64,000 nt of DNA from Staphylococcus sp. IVB6181. Lineage in GTDB: Bacteria; Bacillota; Bacilli; Staphylococcales; Staphylococcaceae. Under the pieces are notes generated by a model. It saw only the letters and a list, made by a program, of their open reading frames with translations, had not been told where the DNA came from and did no database searches. Position numbers and translations under genes: made by a program. The stretch covers positions 1,839,822 to 1,903,821 of the forward strand of contig NZ_CP095096.1 of assembly GCF_025561445.1 (NCBI RefSeq), read 5' to 3'. Below, in pieces: positions 40,960 through 50,003 of this stretch. Numbering within the stretch: the first letter of the stretch is position 1; the number at the start of each line of letters is the position of its first letter.

Positions 40960-42261
40960 TTATTTATTTGATGTTTCCGGTTTTGCTTTAGGTAAAATTA
41001 GATTTAATACGATGCCTGACAATGCTGCCAGTGCCATACCTTCAACTTTTACGCCGTGGATATCGAACATTAAGTTGCCGATGCCCACTACTAAGATTAC
41101 TGACGCGATTACTAAGTTACGGTTTTCTGAAAAATCTACCTTGCTTTCAACCAGCATTCTCAAGCCGCTTGAAGCGATAATTCCGAATAAGAGAATGGAG
41201 ACACCACCCATAACAGGTGTTGGAATTGATGAAATCAATGCTGTGAACTTTCCGACAAATGCCAGAATGATTGCGATGACCGCTGCGCCGCCGATAACAT
41301 AGATACTGTAAATCTTTGTTATGGCAAGGACGCCGATGTTTTCACCGTATGTTGTGCTTGGCGGTCCGCCGATGATACTTGAAAACATTGTTGAAACACC
41401 GTCTCCGATAATTGATCTGTGCAGACCAGGCTTTTCGAAGAAGTTGCGGCCGACGACTTTGTTGATAACCATTTGGTGTCCGATATGCTCACTGACTGTG
41501 ACAAAAACAATCGGCAGCATTAAGAGCACCAGACCGAAGTGGAAACTTGGATGATAATCTACAAATGGTACATAGATGTGCGGCCAGTCAAACCATGATG
41601 CTTTCAATACTGGTTTGAAGTCTACAATGCCGAAACAAATACCTGCGATGTAGCCTACGATAATTCCGATCAGTACCGGAATCAGTGCGAAGAACCCTTT
41701 CATATAGCCTTGAACCACTAATGTCGTAATTAATGTAATCATTGCGACAATCAGATATGTGACGTTGTAGCCTTTCATATCTCCAGCGTTCTCAAACATT
41801 GCCATGTTGGCAGCTGTCGGTGCAAGACTTAAGCCGATAACCATGATGACAGGTCCTACTACAACCGGCGGCAATAAATGCATGATCCAACCGATTCCGC
41901 TTAACTTGATTAAGATTCCGATGATGACGTACATGATGCCGCTCATGAAGAGTGCGACTAACATGTCTCCTAAGCTGTGTGTGCTTAATCCTGTGATAAT
42001 CGGTGTAATGAAGGCGAAACTTGAGCCTAAGTACGCTGGAATCATTGCTTTCGTGATTAAGATGTAAAGCAGTGTTCCGATTCCTGATGCAAGCAATGCC
42101 GCAGATATCGGCAAGCCTGTTAAGAATGGTACTAAAACTGTTGCGCCGAACATTGCGAATAGATGCTGCAAGCTTAAGAATGCCCATTGGCCAGCCTTAG
42201 GCTTTTCATTTACATCTAATACGGGTTTCACCGTTCGCTCAAACATTTGTTCATTTTCCAT
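40960..42261 (-). CDS. uraA: Uracil permease
   Basis: The NCS2-family importer for uracil is regulated with the pyr genes. The 433-residue protein shows 12-14 membrane spans, the N-terminal SLQHLFAMFGATVLVPFLTGLPISAAL segment, LPPVVVGPVIMVIGL and GGPPSTTYGENIGVLAIT, a substrate-site signature. I place the start at the ATG at 42261 (MENEQMFERTVKP), matching S. aureus; an upstream frame to 42315 runs into the attenuator and is not coding. Thirty bases separate it from pyrB. Confidence 0.95.
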   Translation of the reverse strand: MENEQMFERTVKPVLDVNEKPKAGQWAFLSLQHLFAMFGATVLVPFLTGLPISAALLASGIGTLLYILITKAMIPAYLGSSFAFITPIITGLSTHSLGDMLVALFMSGIMYVIIGILIKLSGIGWIMHLLPPVVVGPVIMVIGLSLAPTAANMAMFENAGDMKGYNVTYLIVAMITLITTLVVQGYMKGFFALIPVLIGIIVGYIAGICFGIVDFKPVLKASWFDWPHIYVPFVDYHPSFHFGLVLLMLPIVFVTVSEHIGHQMVINKVVGRNFFEKPGLHRSIIGDGVSTMFSSIIGGPPSTTYGENIGVLAITKIYSIYVIGGAAVIAIILAFVGKFTALISSIPTPVMGGVSILLFGIIASSGLRMLVESKVDFSENRNLVIASVILVVGIGNLMFDIHGVKVEGMALAALSGIVLNLILPKAKPETSNK

Positions 42262-42283
42262 TTCTCTTTTTCTTCCTTTCATG

Positions 42284-42320
42284 AAAAAAATCTCTTTACA
42301 GCAATCAGCATGCAAAGAGA
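42284..42320 (-). terminator. Attenuator terminator before uraA
   Basis: TCTCTTT pairs with AAAGAGA (with inner pairing) and is followed by seven T, 23 bases before the uraA start. With the two PyrR-like hairpins just upstream it forms a conditional terminator of the pyrR-uraA gap. Confidence 0.85.
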
Positions 42321-42401
42321 CGTTTGTGGGGGAAAGATAAGAAGTTGTTGTCAGGTTTGAGATACAGATGTACCTCGGTAGAAGTTGTTTCTTACAGTTG
42401 T

Positions 42402-42416
42402 GCGCCTCTCGTGCGC
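42402..42416 (-). promoter_or_regulatory. PyrR-binding-type hairpin, second copy in the pyrR-uraA leader
   Basis: On the minus strand GCGC-ACGAGAG-GCGC forms a small stem inside a longer one (CTTACA with TGTAAG). The ACGAGAG loop matches the other hairpin of this leader at 42457-42471. This is the usual site for PyrR, which binds in the presence of UMP and favours termination. The match to the Bacillus consensus is by memory. Confidence 0.6.
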
Positions 42417-42456
42417 TTGGTTGTAAGTGACAACGCCATCCTATCTAACCCTTTGT

Positions 42457-42471
42457 CAGTCTCTCGTACTG
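42457..42471 (-). promoter_or_regulatory. PyrR-binding-type hairpin, first copy in the pyrR-uraA leader
   Basis: CAGT-ACGAGAG-ACTG on the minus strand, enclosed by CCCTTT and AAAGGG, resembles the B. subtilis PyrR anti-antiterminator hairpin (CAGTCCAGAGAGGCTG) with one base fewer. It begins only a few bases after the pyrR stop. Confidence 0.65.
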
Positions 42472-42486
42472 ATTTAAAAGGGTAAG

Positions 42487-43014
42487 CTATTCAATTATGA
42501 CTGCGTTGCGACCGTCCGTTTCATCCACGTAGACTGAAACTTCTTCGTCTTTCGCAGTTGGAATATTTTTACCTACGAAATCAGCGCGTATCGGCAACTC
42601 GCGATGACCGCGATCTACCAACGTGGCTAATCCGATTTTTTGTGGTCGAGAATGAAGTAAGATTGCATCCAATGACGCACGTACAGTTCTGCCTGTGTAC
42701 AGCACATCATCAATAATGATAACGACCTTATCTGTGATATCAACATCAATCACAAATGATTTCTCTGACATCTTAGGTGTCGGTAATTCTAAATCATCTC
42801 GAAATTGTGTGATGTCTAAAGTTCCTGTCGGTACTGTAGTATCTTCAATCTGCTGGATTTTATCTTGGATACGTTTCGCTAAAAACTCACCGCGCGTTTT
42901 CACGCCCAGCAATACAAGATCCTTCGTACCTCGGTTATACTCTAAAATCTCATGTGCAATTCGAGTTAAAGTTCGCTGCATTCCCGCATCATCTAATACA
43001 ATACGTTCTGTCAT
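42487..43014 (-). CDS. pyrR: Bifunctional pyr operon attenuation regulator/uracil phosphoribosyltransferase
   Basis: PyrR binds pyr mRNA leaders when UMP is high and also has weak UPRTase activity. The 175-residue protein shows [27 protein letters not shown] and the PRPP motif [19 protein letters not shown], then [17 protein letters not shown]. The frame can be opened earlier inside the terminator hairpin, but the ATG at 43014, nine bases after AAAGGTG, gives [10 protein letters not shown], as in other PyrR. It is the first gene of the pyr operon, next to the end of the CRISPR array. Confidence 0.96.
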   Translation of the reverse strand: MTERIVLDDAGMQRTLTRIAHEILEYNRGTKDLVLLGVKTRGEFLAKRIQDKIQQIEDTTVPTGTLDITQFRDDLELPTPKMSEKSFVIDVDITDKVVIIIDDVLYTGRTVRASLDAILLHSRPQKIGLATLVDRGHRELPIRADFVGKNIPTAKDEEVSVYVDETDGRNAVIIE

Positions 43015-43033
43015 TCCCGCACTCACCTTTCCA

Positions 43034-43070
43034 TAAAAAAATCCCATGCCTCAATTGAGAGACACGGGAT
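43034..43070 (-). terminator. Attenuator terminator before pyrR
   Basis: ATCCCGTG and CATGGGAT flank an inner CTCAATTGAG palindrome, and seven T follow, about 20 bases before the pyrR start. It is the 5' attenuator of the pyr operon. Confidence 0.85.
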
Positions 43071-43301
43071 TCTTGAAGACCATGGAGATTGAACTATCTC
43101 AAACACTTGCAGTCACACTTTTGTCGGTTGCTTTATTAAATCTGTATGGCAATCAGGGTTGGTGAATTACTTAATCATACAAAACTGCATCTTAATAAAG
43201 CACTGAATCGATTCCTGCTTATCGTGTTTACATGGTAAAAATTATCCTGTCTTCGGAGCATCTCTGTACCCTCAATTAAAGACTTACGATTTCTTTATTA
43301 A
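43071..43301 (-). promoter_or_regulatory. pyrR leader with putative PyrR-binding element
   Basis: A 230-base untranslated leader lies between the promoter and the terminator. Near 43243-43271 the minus strand reads TACAGAGATGCTCCGAAG, resembling the CAGAGAGGCT...GAAG core of PyrR-binding RNA in Bacillus with one mismatch. The rest probably forms the antiterminator. No ORF with a ribosome-binding site is present. Confidence 0.55.
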
Positions 43302-43330
43302 ACTGTAATTAGTTTAACACAGATTAACAA
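43302..43330 (-). promoter_or_regulatory. pyr operon promoter
   Basis: On the minus strand TTGTTA (43325-43330) and TACAGT (43302-43307) are separated by exactly 17 bases, an acceptable vegetative promoter 290 bases before pyrR and just beyond the trailer of the CRISPR array. Confidence 0.6.
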
Positions 43331-43425
43331 AATGTCAAAGGAATTTTTTGGTAATCACCAAGTAAAATTAATTCAGCAAATGATGTATCAACCAATTCAT
43401 TCAAAAGTTGCAAACAATGGCATTG

Positions 43426-43788
43426 AATGTACCACATTTTAAAAGATCATAATTCTAAAACCAAACCCGACCGCAAAGAGCCGAAACAAAGTTTCACTTC
43501 ATTCTAAAAGATCATAATTCTAAAACGTCGCCGGAGCTGGTGCATGTGTAGCAGGGTTTCACTTCATTCTAAAAGATCATAATTCTAAAACAAAGAAGCA
43601 GAATAATGTGCGGTAGAGGTGTTTCACTTCATTCTAAAAGATCATAATTCTAAAACGCTTTAACTTCTTTAAGTTTTAATTTTTTATGTTTCACTTCAAT
43701 CTAAAAGATCATAATTCTAAAACATAGTTAAAAACCCGTTTATAAGAGAATAGTTTCACTTCATTCTAAAAGATCATAATTCTAAAAC
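43426..43788 (-). CRISPR. CRISPR array, six 36-base repeats and five spacers
   Basis: On the transcribed minus strand the repeat starts GTTTTAGAATTATGATC and ends GAATGAAGTGAAAC. Copies are at 43753-43788, 43688-43723 (one mismatch), 43621-43656, 43556-43591, 43491-43526 and a copy at 43426-43461 whose last third is degenerate, marking the trailer end. Spacers are 29 bases except one of 31 (43657-43687). The leader lies on the csn2 side; bases directly before the first repeat read TTGTTTGAG, containing the TTTGAG leader-anchoring sequence known from type II-A systems. Transcription is in the cas gene direction. Confidence 0.97.
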
Positions 43789-43841
43789 CTCAAACAACGA
43801 AGTTTCAAGGTTTTAGAGACCTTAATAATGACAGTGAAAAC
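43789..43841 (-). promoter_or_regulatory. CRISPR leader
   Basis: The 53-base gap between the csn2 stop and the first repeat ends in TTTGAG next to the repeat. It is short, so leader sequence and array promoter may extend into csn2. Integration of new spacers is expected here. Confidence 0.7.
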
Positions 43842-44690
43842 TTATTTATTAACAAATTTCAAAAAGAAATCATCGTCTAAATACGGGTGTTGACTAAATT
43901 CATGATACGCAATCATTTTGACCGTTGTGTCTATATTTTCGATGTCTTCATCACCTTTAAATAAATACAATTCTTCATGTATTTGGTTTAAATCTACCGC
44001 TTCACCATTCGATTTAATCAGTGATAGATTATCTGATTCAACAATAAAATAAGGATGGTTGGTAACGATAATCGTATACATATTTAATTTTCTTATTTGA
44101 TTTGCAAATAACTTCATATCTTGTAATCCTAAGTGGCATTCGGGGAACAGTAATATAATAATATTTTCTTTTTCGTTAGAAACCAATGTGTCTATAAACA
44201 ATTGCCTTTGTTCCAGAGCACATAAGTCTTCTAAGTTATTGTGAAAATCAGGTTTAAACATGCCTAATAACTTTTTCAGGACAATATTAAAATTTTGAAA
44301 GTCCACTTGATAATTATCATGTGTAATTTCTAAGGAAATTAGTAACTTCTCAATGCTTGACTCAACATCATTATATAACATATTAATGTTTAAATCGTTA
44401 TATACTTGTTGCTCAAATTTACTCAATAATGCATCTTTAAATACTTTACTTTGAAATATGTTCAACTCTCCGCAAGGAACCATTATTATGTTTAATTTTG
44501 ACGGAGTGATTGTCGAATAATCATTAGTTATAAGCCTTACACTTCCATCATAATTCTTTGCTTTAGAATTACTATAGTTAATTAAGGCTTCAGTAAAATG
44601 ATTCACATGGTTGGTTAGTTGAAAAGAGATTACATTTAACGTTTGCTTGTGCAGATTTATCGGCTTATTAAACTCCCCTGCAATTTTCAT
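43842..44690 (-). CDS. csn2: CRISPR adaptation protein Csn2
   Basis: Csn2 forms a tetrameric ring on DNA ends and is needed for spacer acquisition in type II-A systems. The 282-residue protein lies after cas2, overlapping it by four bases. Similarity is weak, as usual for Csn2; recognisable parts are KPINLHKQTLNVI at the N-terminus, IIMVPCGELNIFQSK, and IIILLFPECHLGLQDMK followed by TIIVTNHPYFI, a degenerate ATPase-like core. It is longer than the 220-residue S. pyogenes type and shorter than the roughly 350-residue S. thermophilus type, so its subfamily is open. Confidence 0.88.
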   Translation of the reverse strand: MKIAGEFNKPINLHKQTLNVISFQLTNHVNHFTEALINYSNSKAKNYDGSVRLITNDYSTITPSKLNIIMVPCGELNIFQSKVFKDALLSKFEQQVYNDLNINMLYNDVESSIEKLLISLEITHDNYQVDFQNFNIVLKKLLGMFKPDFHNNLEDLCALEQRQLFIDTLVSNEKENIIILLFPECHLGLQDMKLFANQIRKLNMYTIIVTNHPYFIVESDNLSLIKSNGEAVDLNQIHEELYLFKGDEDIENIDTTVKMIAYHEFSQHPYLDDDFFLKFVNK

Positions 44691-45004
44691 AATTCAAGCA
44701 TTCTTTCTGTAGTGTTAACATCATATTTTGTTCTTGGTTCACCTATTAAATAAGCCATATCTGAAAATTGTTTTTCAGTTACAATCAAGGTTTGTACAAT
44801 TCCATTTGTCGGTAAGTGCTGCTTAAGTTTACCAATTTGATGATTTAATGTCCCTCGGTTTAAAATCAGTTTGCAATAAATCGAATATTGACTTCTTACA
44901 TAGCCTTCATTTAAAAGAAATTTCACAAATTGCCTATACTCTCTTCGTTCTTTGGAGGTCTCAACTGGTAGATCAAACATAATAAACAGTCTCAAGAATC
45001 TCAT
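44687..45004 (-). CDS. cas2: CRISPR-associated endonuclease Cas2
   Basis: Cas2 is the dimeric scaffold of the Cas1-Cas2 integrase. The 105-residue protein begins MRFLRLFIMFDLPVETSKERR, with the conserved Asp after the first strand, then FVKFLLNEGYVRSQYSIYCKL, typical of type II Cas2. AAAGGAG precedes the ATG. It lies 23 bases after cas1 and overlaps csn2, so all four cas genes are one operon. Confidence 0.95.
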   Translation of the reverse strand: MRFLRLFIMFDLPVETSKERREYRQFVKFLLNEGYVRSQYSIYCKLILNRGTLNHQIGKLKQHLPTNGIVQTLIVTEKQFSDMAYLIGEPRTKYDVNTTERMLEL

Positions 45005-45027
45005 ACTGCTCCTTTCAGAAACCTAAG

Positions 45028-45903
45028 TTAAAATTCAAAAACAGGCATTTTAATACAGGCTTCATCTCCAGAATCTAAATATTTAAATATACCGTCTAAA
45101 TATATTTCAATCGCATTAACCAAATAATAGTTCTTACGATTCAATTTAATTTTCATATCAAACATACTTAAAATAGCTCTTTTTTCCTCTTTTTCAAACT
45201 GCTTATGGACATTTTGTATTACTAGAAAATCTACTAACGGCCTAAAAACTTCCATAAAATCAGATGCTAGATTGTAAGGATTGAATTCATTTTTATGTTT
45301 TATGCCAAGCTCACTTAAATATCCTTTAGCTACAATTGTTCTTACAAAGACTGCTAATAAAACTTGATAGCCATAATCCAAGCCAGCATTGACATATTCT
45401 TCAGAATTTCTGGATACACCTGAATCTAAAATTATATTAAAATAATACTTCGCTGCTAAACCTTCTCTGTTTGTACTATCATTCAACTTCGTATCACGAA
45501 TACAGTTATCCAAAAATCCTGTGTCCAGATTACGATAAAAACATTTAACAACTTGTTTCTGATTTGTAATTTTATTTTTAATAATTCTTTGCCATAAAAC
45601 CTCTTTAAATTCTGACTTCCAGTTCATTTGTTTAGTAATATGCCTAGATTGCTTGTGATACCCATATATTGGCACCACAAACGAATTTGGCAAGTGTTTC
45701 TTATCACATAATAAGGTGATGATTTTATTTTGTGCTAAAGCATTTAATAAATGTCCCGTAATTGAAACACTCGGGTTTTCAATTACTACACATAAAATTT
45801 CTTGTAATGGAATCTTATAAAGCTCATCTGCATTTACAATCAAATGGTTCATCCTTAAAGACAACTTGGACTCTTTAGTGATAATTACAGTTCTAAAGCT
45901 CAT
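45028..45903 (-). CDS. cas1: CRISPR-associated integrase Cas1
   Basis: Cas1 inserts new spacers at the leader end. The 291-residue protein starts MSFRTVIITKESKLSLRMNHLIV, typical of type II Cas1, and carries the metal triad at Glu147 (REGLAAKYY), His203 (IKHKNEF) and Glu218 (SDFMEVFRP). The ATG at 45903 overlaps the cas9 stop by 11 bases and follows CGGAG by seven bases; an upstream in-frame ATG is not used. The enzyme appears intact. Confidence 0.96.
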   Translation of the reverse strand: MSFRTVIITKESKLSLRMNHLIVNADELYKIPLQEILCVVIENPSVSITGHLLNALAQNKIITLLCDKKHLPNSFVVPIYGYHKQSRHITKQMNWKSEFKEVLWQRIIKNKITNQKQVVKCFYRNLDTGFLDNCIRDTKLNDSTNREGLAAKYYFNIILDSGVSRNSEEYVNAGLDYGYQVLLAVFVRTIVAKGYLSELGIKHKNEFNPYNLASDFMEVFRPLVDFLVIQNVHKQFEKEEKRAILSMFDMKIKLNRKNYYLVNAIEIYLDGIFKYLDSGDEACIKMPVFEF

Positions 45904-48900
45904 TTTTGGACTCCGCAAGTTTAAAAATTGATTTCGGCTTAGTAGATTTTAAGCCTGTTATTGACGTATATTTTATTTTAGCTTCTTTATCAGGTTCTAA
46001 TAACGTTTTAGGAGTTTGACTTCCCCATCTTATTTTTAACTTTGAAGATCTATCAGCTGATACTTTTGTCATTTTCAACACTTCAAGAATACATTGTACA
46101 AGTGATCCTTTAGACTTATCAGTTTCATTAAATTGATTAATTATTAAATCAATTTTATCCTCTCTAGATTTCACTCCAAAACTTTGTGAAAATTCTTTTA
46201 TTACTTTTTCAGCAAACTGGTTATAAAACTCCACTTTTTCTTGTTCGGTCATTTTATTAAATGGACTCAATGCTTCTTTTAATTTTCTTTGCATAGAAAT
46301 ATCCAGTTCTATCTGCTTACCATTAATACGTTCTTTTGCTGAAACATATAAAAACGGATGATTGTTTAAATAAATGGCATCTCCTTTATTCAAACTGAAT
46401 AAATACTGTGCATCTTTCACATCAAGTTTTGGATATGTTTTTCGAACAATATTTAAGGCACGCTCATTCATATCTTTATCAGCACTGTTAACATAATCAA
46501 ACACAGTTTCGTTAAAGACGCCATAGTCTACAATTATTTCACCTTTTTTAACATGGCCGTAACTTACTACAATGCCTCGTTTGTTTTTCATTTCTTTATA
46601 AACAGCTGTCTTGTTTTTATTTGACTCGTACAGTGGTGTCGAAATTTTAGGTGAAAAAGCGCTTTGTTTGTAGAAGGCGCTTTCTGCACTTTCTACTTTT
46701 CTAGAATAATTGAACTTAAAGTTATCCAAATCAAAAAGCAATTTTGAAATCATACCTTCACCATTTTCATTCACATAAGTTTCCATACGCTTAAACAAGA
46801 AAAATTCTCTTTTTTTATTATTCTTATTAAAATCACCTAATTGTTTCCATTTTTCACGTACTTTTTCCCACTTGAAGTTAAATTCAAATAAGTTAACATT
46901 TGGATAAAAGACCCGTGCTGCTTGATAAACAAAACCATTTAGATAAGCATCTACCGCATGATGCCAATCATTGAGCTGGCGGATTTTAGGTATGTCAAAC
47001 TTGCGTCTGAGTTCAGAAACAATATTCGCTTTCATAGGTACTACTGTTGTTGATGGATATTCCTCTGTTAAAAAGTCACTGACATGAGAAATGATTTGTC
47101 TTGTTTCAACAAGTTGTCTTTGAATGAACCCTTCTTTGTCTAAGTCATTAAATTCCTTTTTCATTAATCTAGACAGTTTACTGCTGCTGATTAAGTTGTT
47201 TTCATGAAGTAATCTCCAAAATGGTACTAGCTTTCTACTATCAACGAATTCAAGCGGCATTTTATCCCCGGATTTTCTTTGATTGGCATCCTGTTTCACA
47301 AGCACCTTATTATTGATACTGTCATCTTTTACAAATGTTCTAGGTAAAATATGATCGATTTCATAAAGTCTGTCATTTGTATCAGAAAGCAATCTTTCCA
47401 AGTCTATAGACTCTTTAGTATACATACACTTACCATTTTGATGAATATAGAGCCACAGCTTTGGATTAGAAAAATCTAATTCAGGAAATGCCTTAAGTTC
47501 TTCAAATAACGCACTGAATTCTTTATTTCTTTTCAAATTATGCTTTTTAACAAGATCATCCCAAAGTTCACTTCTAGATTTTTGACGTTTTCCTTTTTCT
47601 TGATCTTCAGTCGCAAATTCAATAACGATTTTTTCCGGCTCCCCCAAAATACTAGTGATTTCTCTCACCATTTTTATCGCATTCCATATACCTTTTTTAA
47701 GTGCTGGAGACGTTCTTAATTCTGCAACATCCTTATAAGATATTTTCGCATTTTTCACCTTATTGCTGTTCTTAATAAATTGATCAAACCCTAAAGATTT
47801 ATCCGTAATGATTTCCATAAAATTATTTTCAGTTCTATACATTAAATCGATCACAGATTGACCATTTACTTCCTTAGTTAATAACTTTTCACTTAATTTG
47901 CCCCAACCAGAATAGTTCAGCTTCAAAATTCGGTTAATTTGCTCATCTGTCACGTTTTTATATTTTTCTTCAATTTTTTCTTTTAATATCGCTTTGTCTT
48001 CAAAAATGGTAATCCACAGCACTAATTCCTCAATCATATTACGGTTATCCTCAACAGAACCAAAAATTGCTTTCATGTCATTATAAGTAGAAAGTTTAGA
48101 CGCAAATTTCGACTCATTTTGGGTACCGAACACTTTAATGGTTTGTCCATTCTTTTTAGTGAGTATATTTCTGAATTCTGAGTTTTCAAGTAAGGTGATT
48201 AAATCTTTATGAGATACATTCTTTTTCTTTTTAAAGAGCTTTTGATAAATAAATTGTTTTACTTTAGGGTCTAATCTATGAATTCTATTTTTCGGTTCAT
48301 TTTCCCCTCTAAGTTGAACATTATTAAGCTCATTTAATACTTCCATTTCTTGATATAACAAACTTTGTTTCGGTAATACATCTTCTTCCAATAAATACGT
48401 ACATTTACTTGTCATACGTCGAATGAACTTTTCAGCACTTTGAGATTTGTCAACAACTTTTTCAAAATTCCAAGGTAAAACTTTATCATCCGATTTTCTA
48501 ATCATCCAAGCAAAATCTGATTGCCCATTTTTTTGGGCAAGCGGACCTACGTAGTAAGGAATTCTAAAAGAAATCAATGTAATGACTTTTTCTATCATCT
48601 CGTCAGTGATTTCAGGATAATACTTTTGCTGATTCTTAAGAATGTTTTCCGCTTCAAACACATTATTTTGATACGGTATACTCGCATTATCAGTCGTATT
48701 TTGAATAACTAAAAACTTGTGCTCATCTATTGAATTTAATACTTCATCATATTCTTTTGGCACTAGTTTTTTTAAATCTTTCATCAATTTTTCATACTGA
48801 TCCTTAGGATGAATTAAATATTGATCAAACTTGGATAGTTTACCAAATGCTGCAGCATCAGGTTTCTCATTGTAAGCTCTCATATCTTCTTTGCTTGTAA

Positions 48901-49927
48901 CGAAAAACTCATGATATTTATCTTGCTTATGGTTGTAAACTATATCTTTAATAAGTTTCAACTGATCTTTAAATGTATCATAATCTCTTCTCTTTGCAGC
49001 TGATATACTTGCAGCACCCTTTAGAATTCTATCTAATACAACTCCCATATTAAAAGTGTTTGCAGCTTCTATAAAATTCAACTGTTCATCTGATAAAAAT
49101 TCAGAAAGATTTTCATAATAATCCTCAGATAATGAAATTGAATCACTACCAGTAGTAGTATCTTTAATTTCATCAGTGTTTTCCATTTTTTCAAATAGAT
49201 TACTTTGTTTAAATTTCAATCCAAGAAGCATTTTGAACAATTCAGCATGAGCTTTTGAAACATTCTTCTTTAAATAATTCAGTTTATCTTTTCTAGTTAA
49301 TTGCTGATCTTTCAGCGTATCAACAATCACTCTAACATCATTATTAGCAATCATATTTTCGTAAGGATTGATATTCTGATACAAGGTTAACAATTCTGAT
49401 AGTTGTACTTCATTATCCACTGTTTTTCCTTGATTAAAATTTAAGTTGTTAAATAAAAAGTGGCCACGATATTTGACTAAGTGGTAAAGTGCTAAGAAAA
49501 TTAATTCCGGTTCAAATTTCTTTTCAGGTTGTTTTTGTATAGCTTGTTGTAAATGATAAATTGTAGGGTATTCTTTTGGATTTTTACCTAATGACTTCAT
49601 CACTTCTGATAAACTGCGGTGCTTAAAATCCTCATTCGAATTTTTCCATTTATGTACGTTTAATAATTGATAAAAATCAGGGTTTTTTACGAGGGGTGCG
49701 ACTGCTTCTTGCAATAAACCTAATCGTTTAATTCTTTTGTTATTGCGTCTTCTTGCATTTCTGAATCCTCTTCTTTCAGCTGCAGTTTCAGCAGCTTCAA
49801 ATATAAAAACACCGATTGCATCTTTATCATGGTGTTTTAGAATATTAAAATCCAAGTCCATACAAGCATATCCAATACTTGCAGTTCCAATGTCTAAACT
49901 AAGAATGTACGGGTTTGTTTTCTTCAT
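45893..49927 (-). CDS. cas9: Type II-A CRISPR effector nuclease Cas9
   Basis: Cas9 cleaves DNA matched to a crRNA:tracrRNA guide. The 1344-residue protein has RuvC-I (LSLDIGTASIGYACMD, Asp12), an arginine-rich bridge helix (ERRGFRNARRRNNKRIKRLGL), a large recognition lobe, RuvC-II (IVIEFATED, Glu770), HNH (YEIDHILPRTF, Asp858-His859), RuvC-III (WHHAVDAYLNG, His990 and Asp993) and a C-terminal PAM-interacting domain. All catalytic residues are present. The size is of the long II-A class, unlike the 1053-residue S. aureus Cas9. AGGTGATAAG precedes the ATG. The target motif cannot be read from sequence. Confidence 0.97.
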   Translation of the reverse strand: MKKTNPYILSLDIGTASIGYACMDLDFNILKHHDKDAIGVFIFEAAETAAERRGFRNARRRNNKRIKRLGLLQEAVAPLVKNPDFYQLLNVHKWKNSNEDFKHRSLSEVMKSLGKNPKEYPTIYHLQQAIQKQPEKKFEPELIFLALYHLVKYRGHFLFNNLNFNQGKTVDNEVQLSELLTLYQNINPYENMIANNDVRVIVDTLKDQQLTRKDKLNYLKKNVSKAHAELFKMLLGLKFKQSNLFEKMENTDEIKDTTTGSDSISLSEDYYENLSEFLSDEQLNFIEAANTFNMGVVLDRILKGAASISAAKRRDYDTFKDQLKLIKDIVYNHKQDKYHEFFVTSKEDMRAYNEKPDAAAFGKLSKFDQYLIHPKDQYEKLMKDLKKLVPKEYDEVLNSIDEHKFLVIQNTTDNASIPYQNNVFEAENILKNQQKYYPEITDEMIEKVITLISFRIPYYVGPLAQKNGQSDFAWMIRKSDDKVLPWNFEKVVDKSQSAEKFIRRMTSKCTYLLEEDVLPKQSLLYQEMEVLNELNNVQLRGENEPKNRIHRLDPKVKQFIYQKLFKKKKNVSHKDLITLLENSEFRNILTKKNGQTIKVFGTQNESKFASKLSTYNDMKAIFGSVEDNRNMIEELVLWITIFEDKAILKEKIEEKYKNVTDEQINRILKLNYSGWGKLSEKLLTKEVNGQSVIDLMYRTENNFMEIITDKSLGFDQFIKNSNKVKNAKISYKDVAELRTSPALKKGIWNAIKMVREITSILGEPEKIVIEFATEDQEKGKRQKSRSELWDDLVKKHNLKRNKEFSALFEELKAFPELDFSNPKLWLYIHQNGKCMYTKESIDLERLLSDTNDRLYEIDHILPRTFVKDDSINNKVLVKQDANQRKSGDKMPLEFVDSRKLVPFWRLLHENNLISSSKLSRLMKKEFNDLDKEGFIQRQLVETRQIISHVSDFLTEEYPSTTVVPMKANIVSELRRKFDIPKIRQLNDWHHAVDAYLNGFVYQAARVFYPNVNLFEFNFKWEKVREKWKQLGDFNKNNKKREFFLFKRMETYVNENGEGMISKLLFDLDNFKFNYSRKVESAESAFYKQSAFSPKISTPLYESNKNKTAVYKEMKNKRGIVVSYGHVKKGEIIVDYGVFNETVFDYVNSADKDMNERALNIVRKTYPKLDVKDAQYLFSLNKGDAIYLNNHPFLYVSAKERINGKQIELDISMQRKLKEALSPFNKMTEQEKVEFYNQFAEKVIKEFSQSFGVKSREDKIDLIINQFNETDKSKGSLVQCILEVLKMTKVSADRSSKLKIRWGSQTPKTLLEPDKEAKIKYTSITGLKSTKPKSIFKLAESKNEL

Positions 49928-49968
49928 CTTATCACCTGTATAGTTTTATTAATGCAATTATCTCAAAA

Positions 49969-49997
49969 TTGTTTCAATTTAGAAAGTAATATGTTAT
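49969..49997 (+). promoter_or_regulatory. Probable tracrRNA promoter
   Basis: TTGTTT (49969-49974) and TGTTAT (49992-49997) are separated by 17 bases and would start transcription near 50004, just before the anti-repeat. Confidence 0.6.
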
Positions 49998-50003
49998 TCT
50001 TAA

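Noticed and set aside
42262..42315. N-terminal extension of uraA beginning inside the leader
   Set aside because: It would start in the loop of the attenuator hairpin and has no family counterpart; the ATG at 42261 matches homologues.
43389..43424. CATTCAAAAG next to the last CRISPR repeat as a seventh, older repeat
   Set aside because: Only about ten bases resemble the repeat and no spacer would separate it from the copy at 43426, so chance is more likely.
43842..45004. Subtype II-C assignment for the CRISPR locus
   Set aside because: A csn2 gene follows cas2 and the leader has the TTTGAG anchor, both pointing to II-A.
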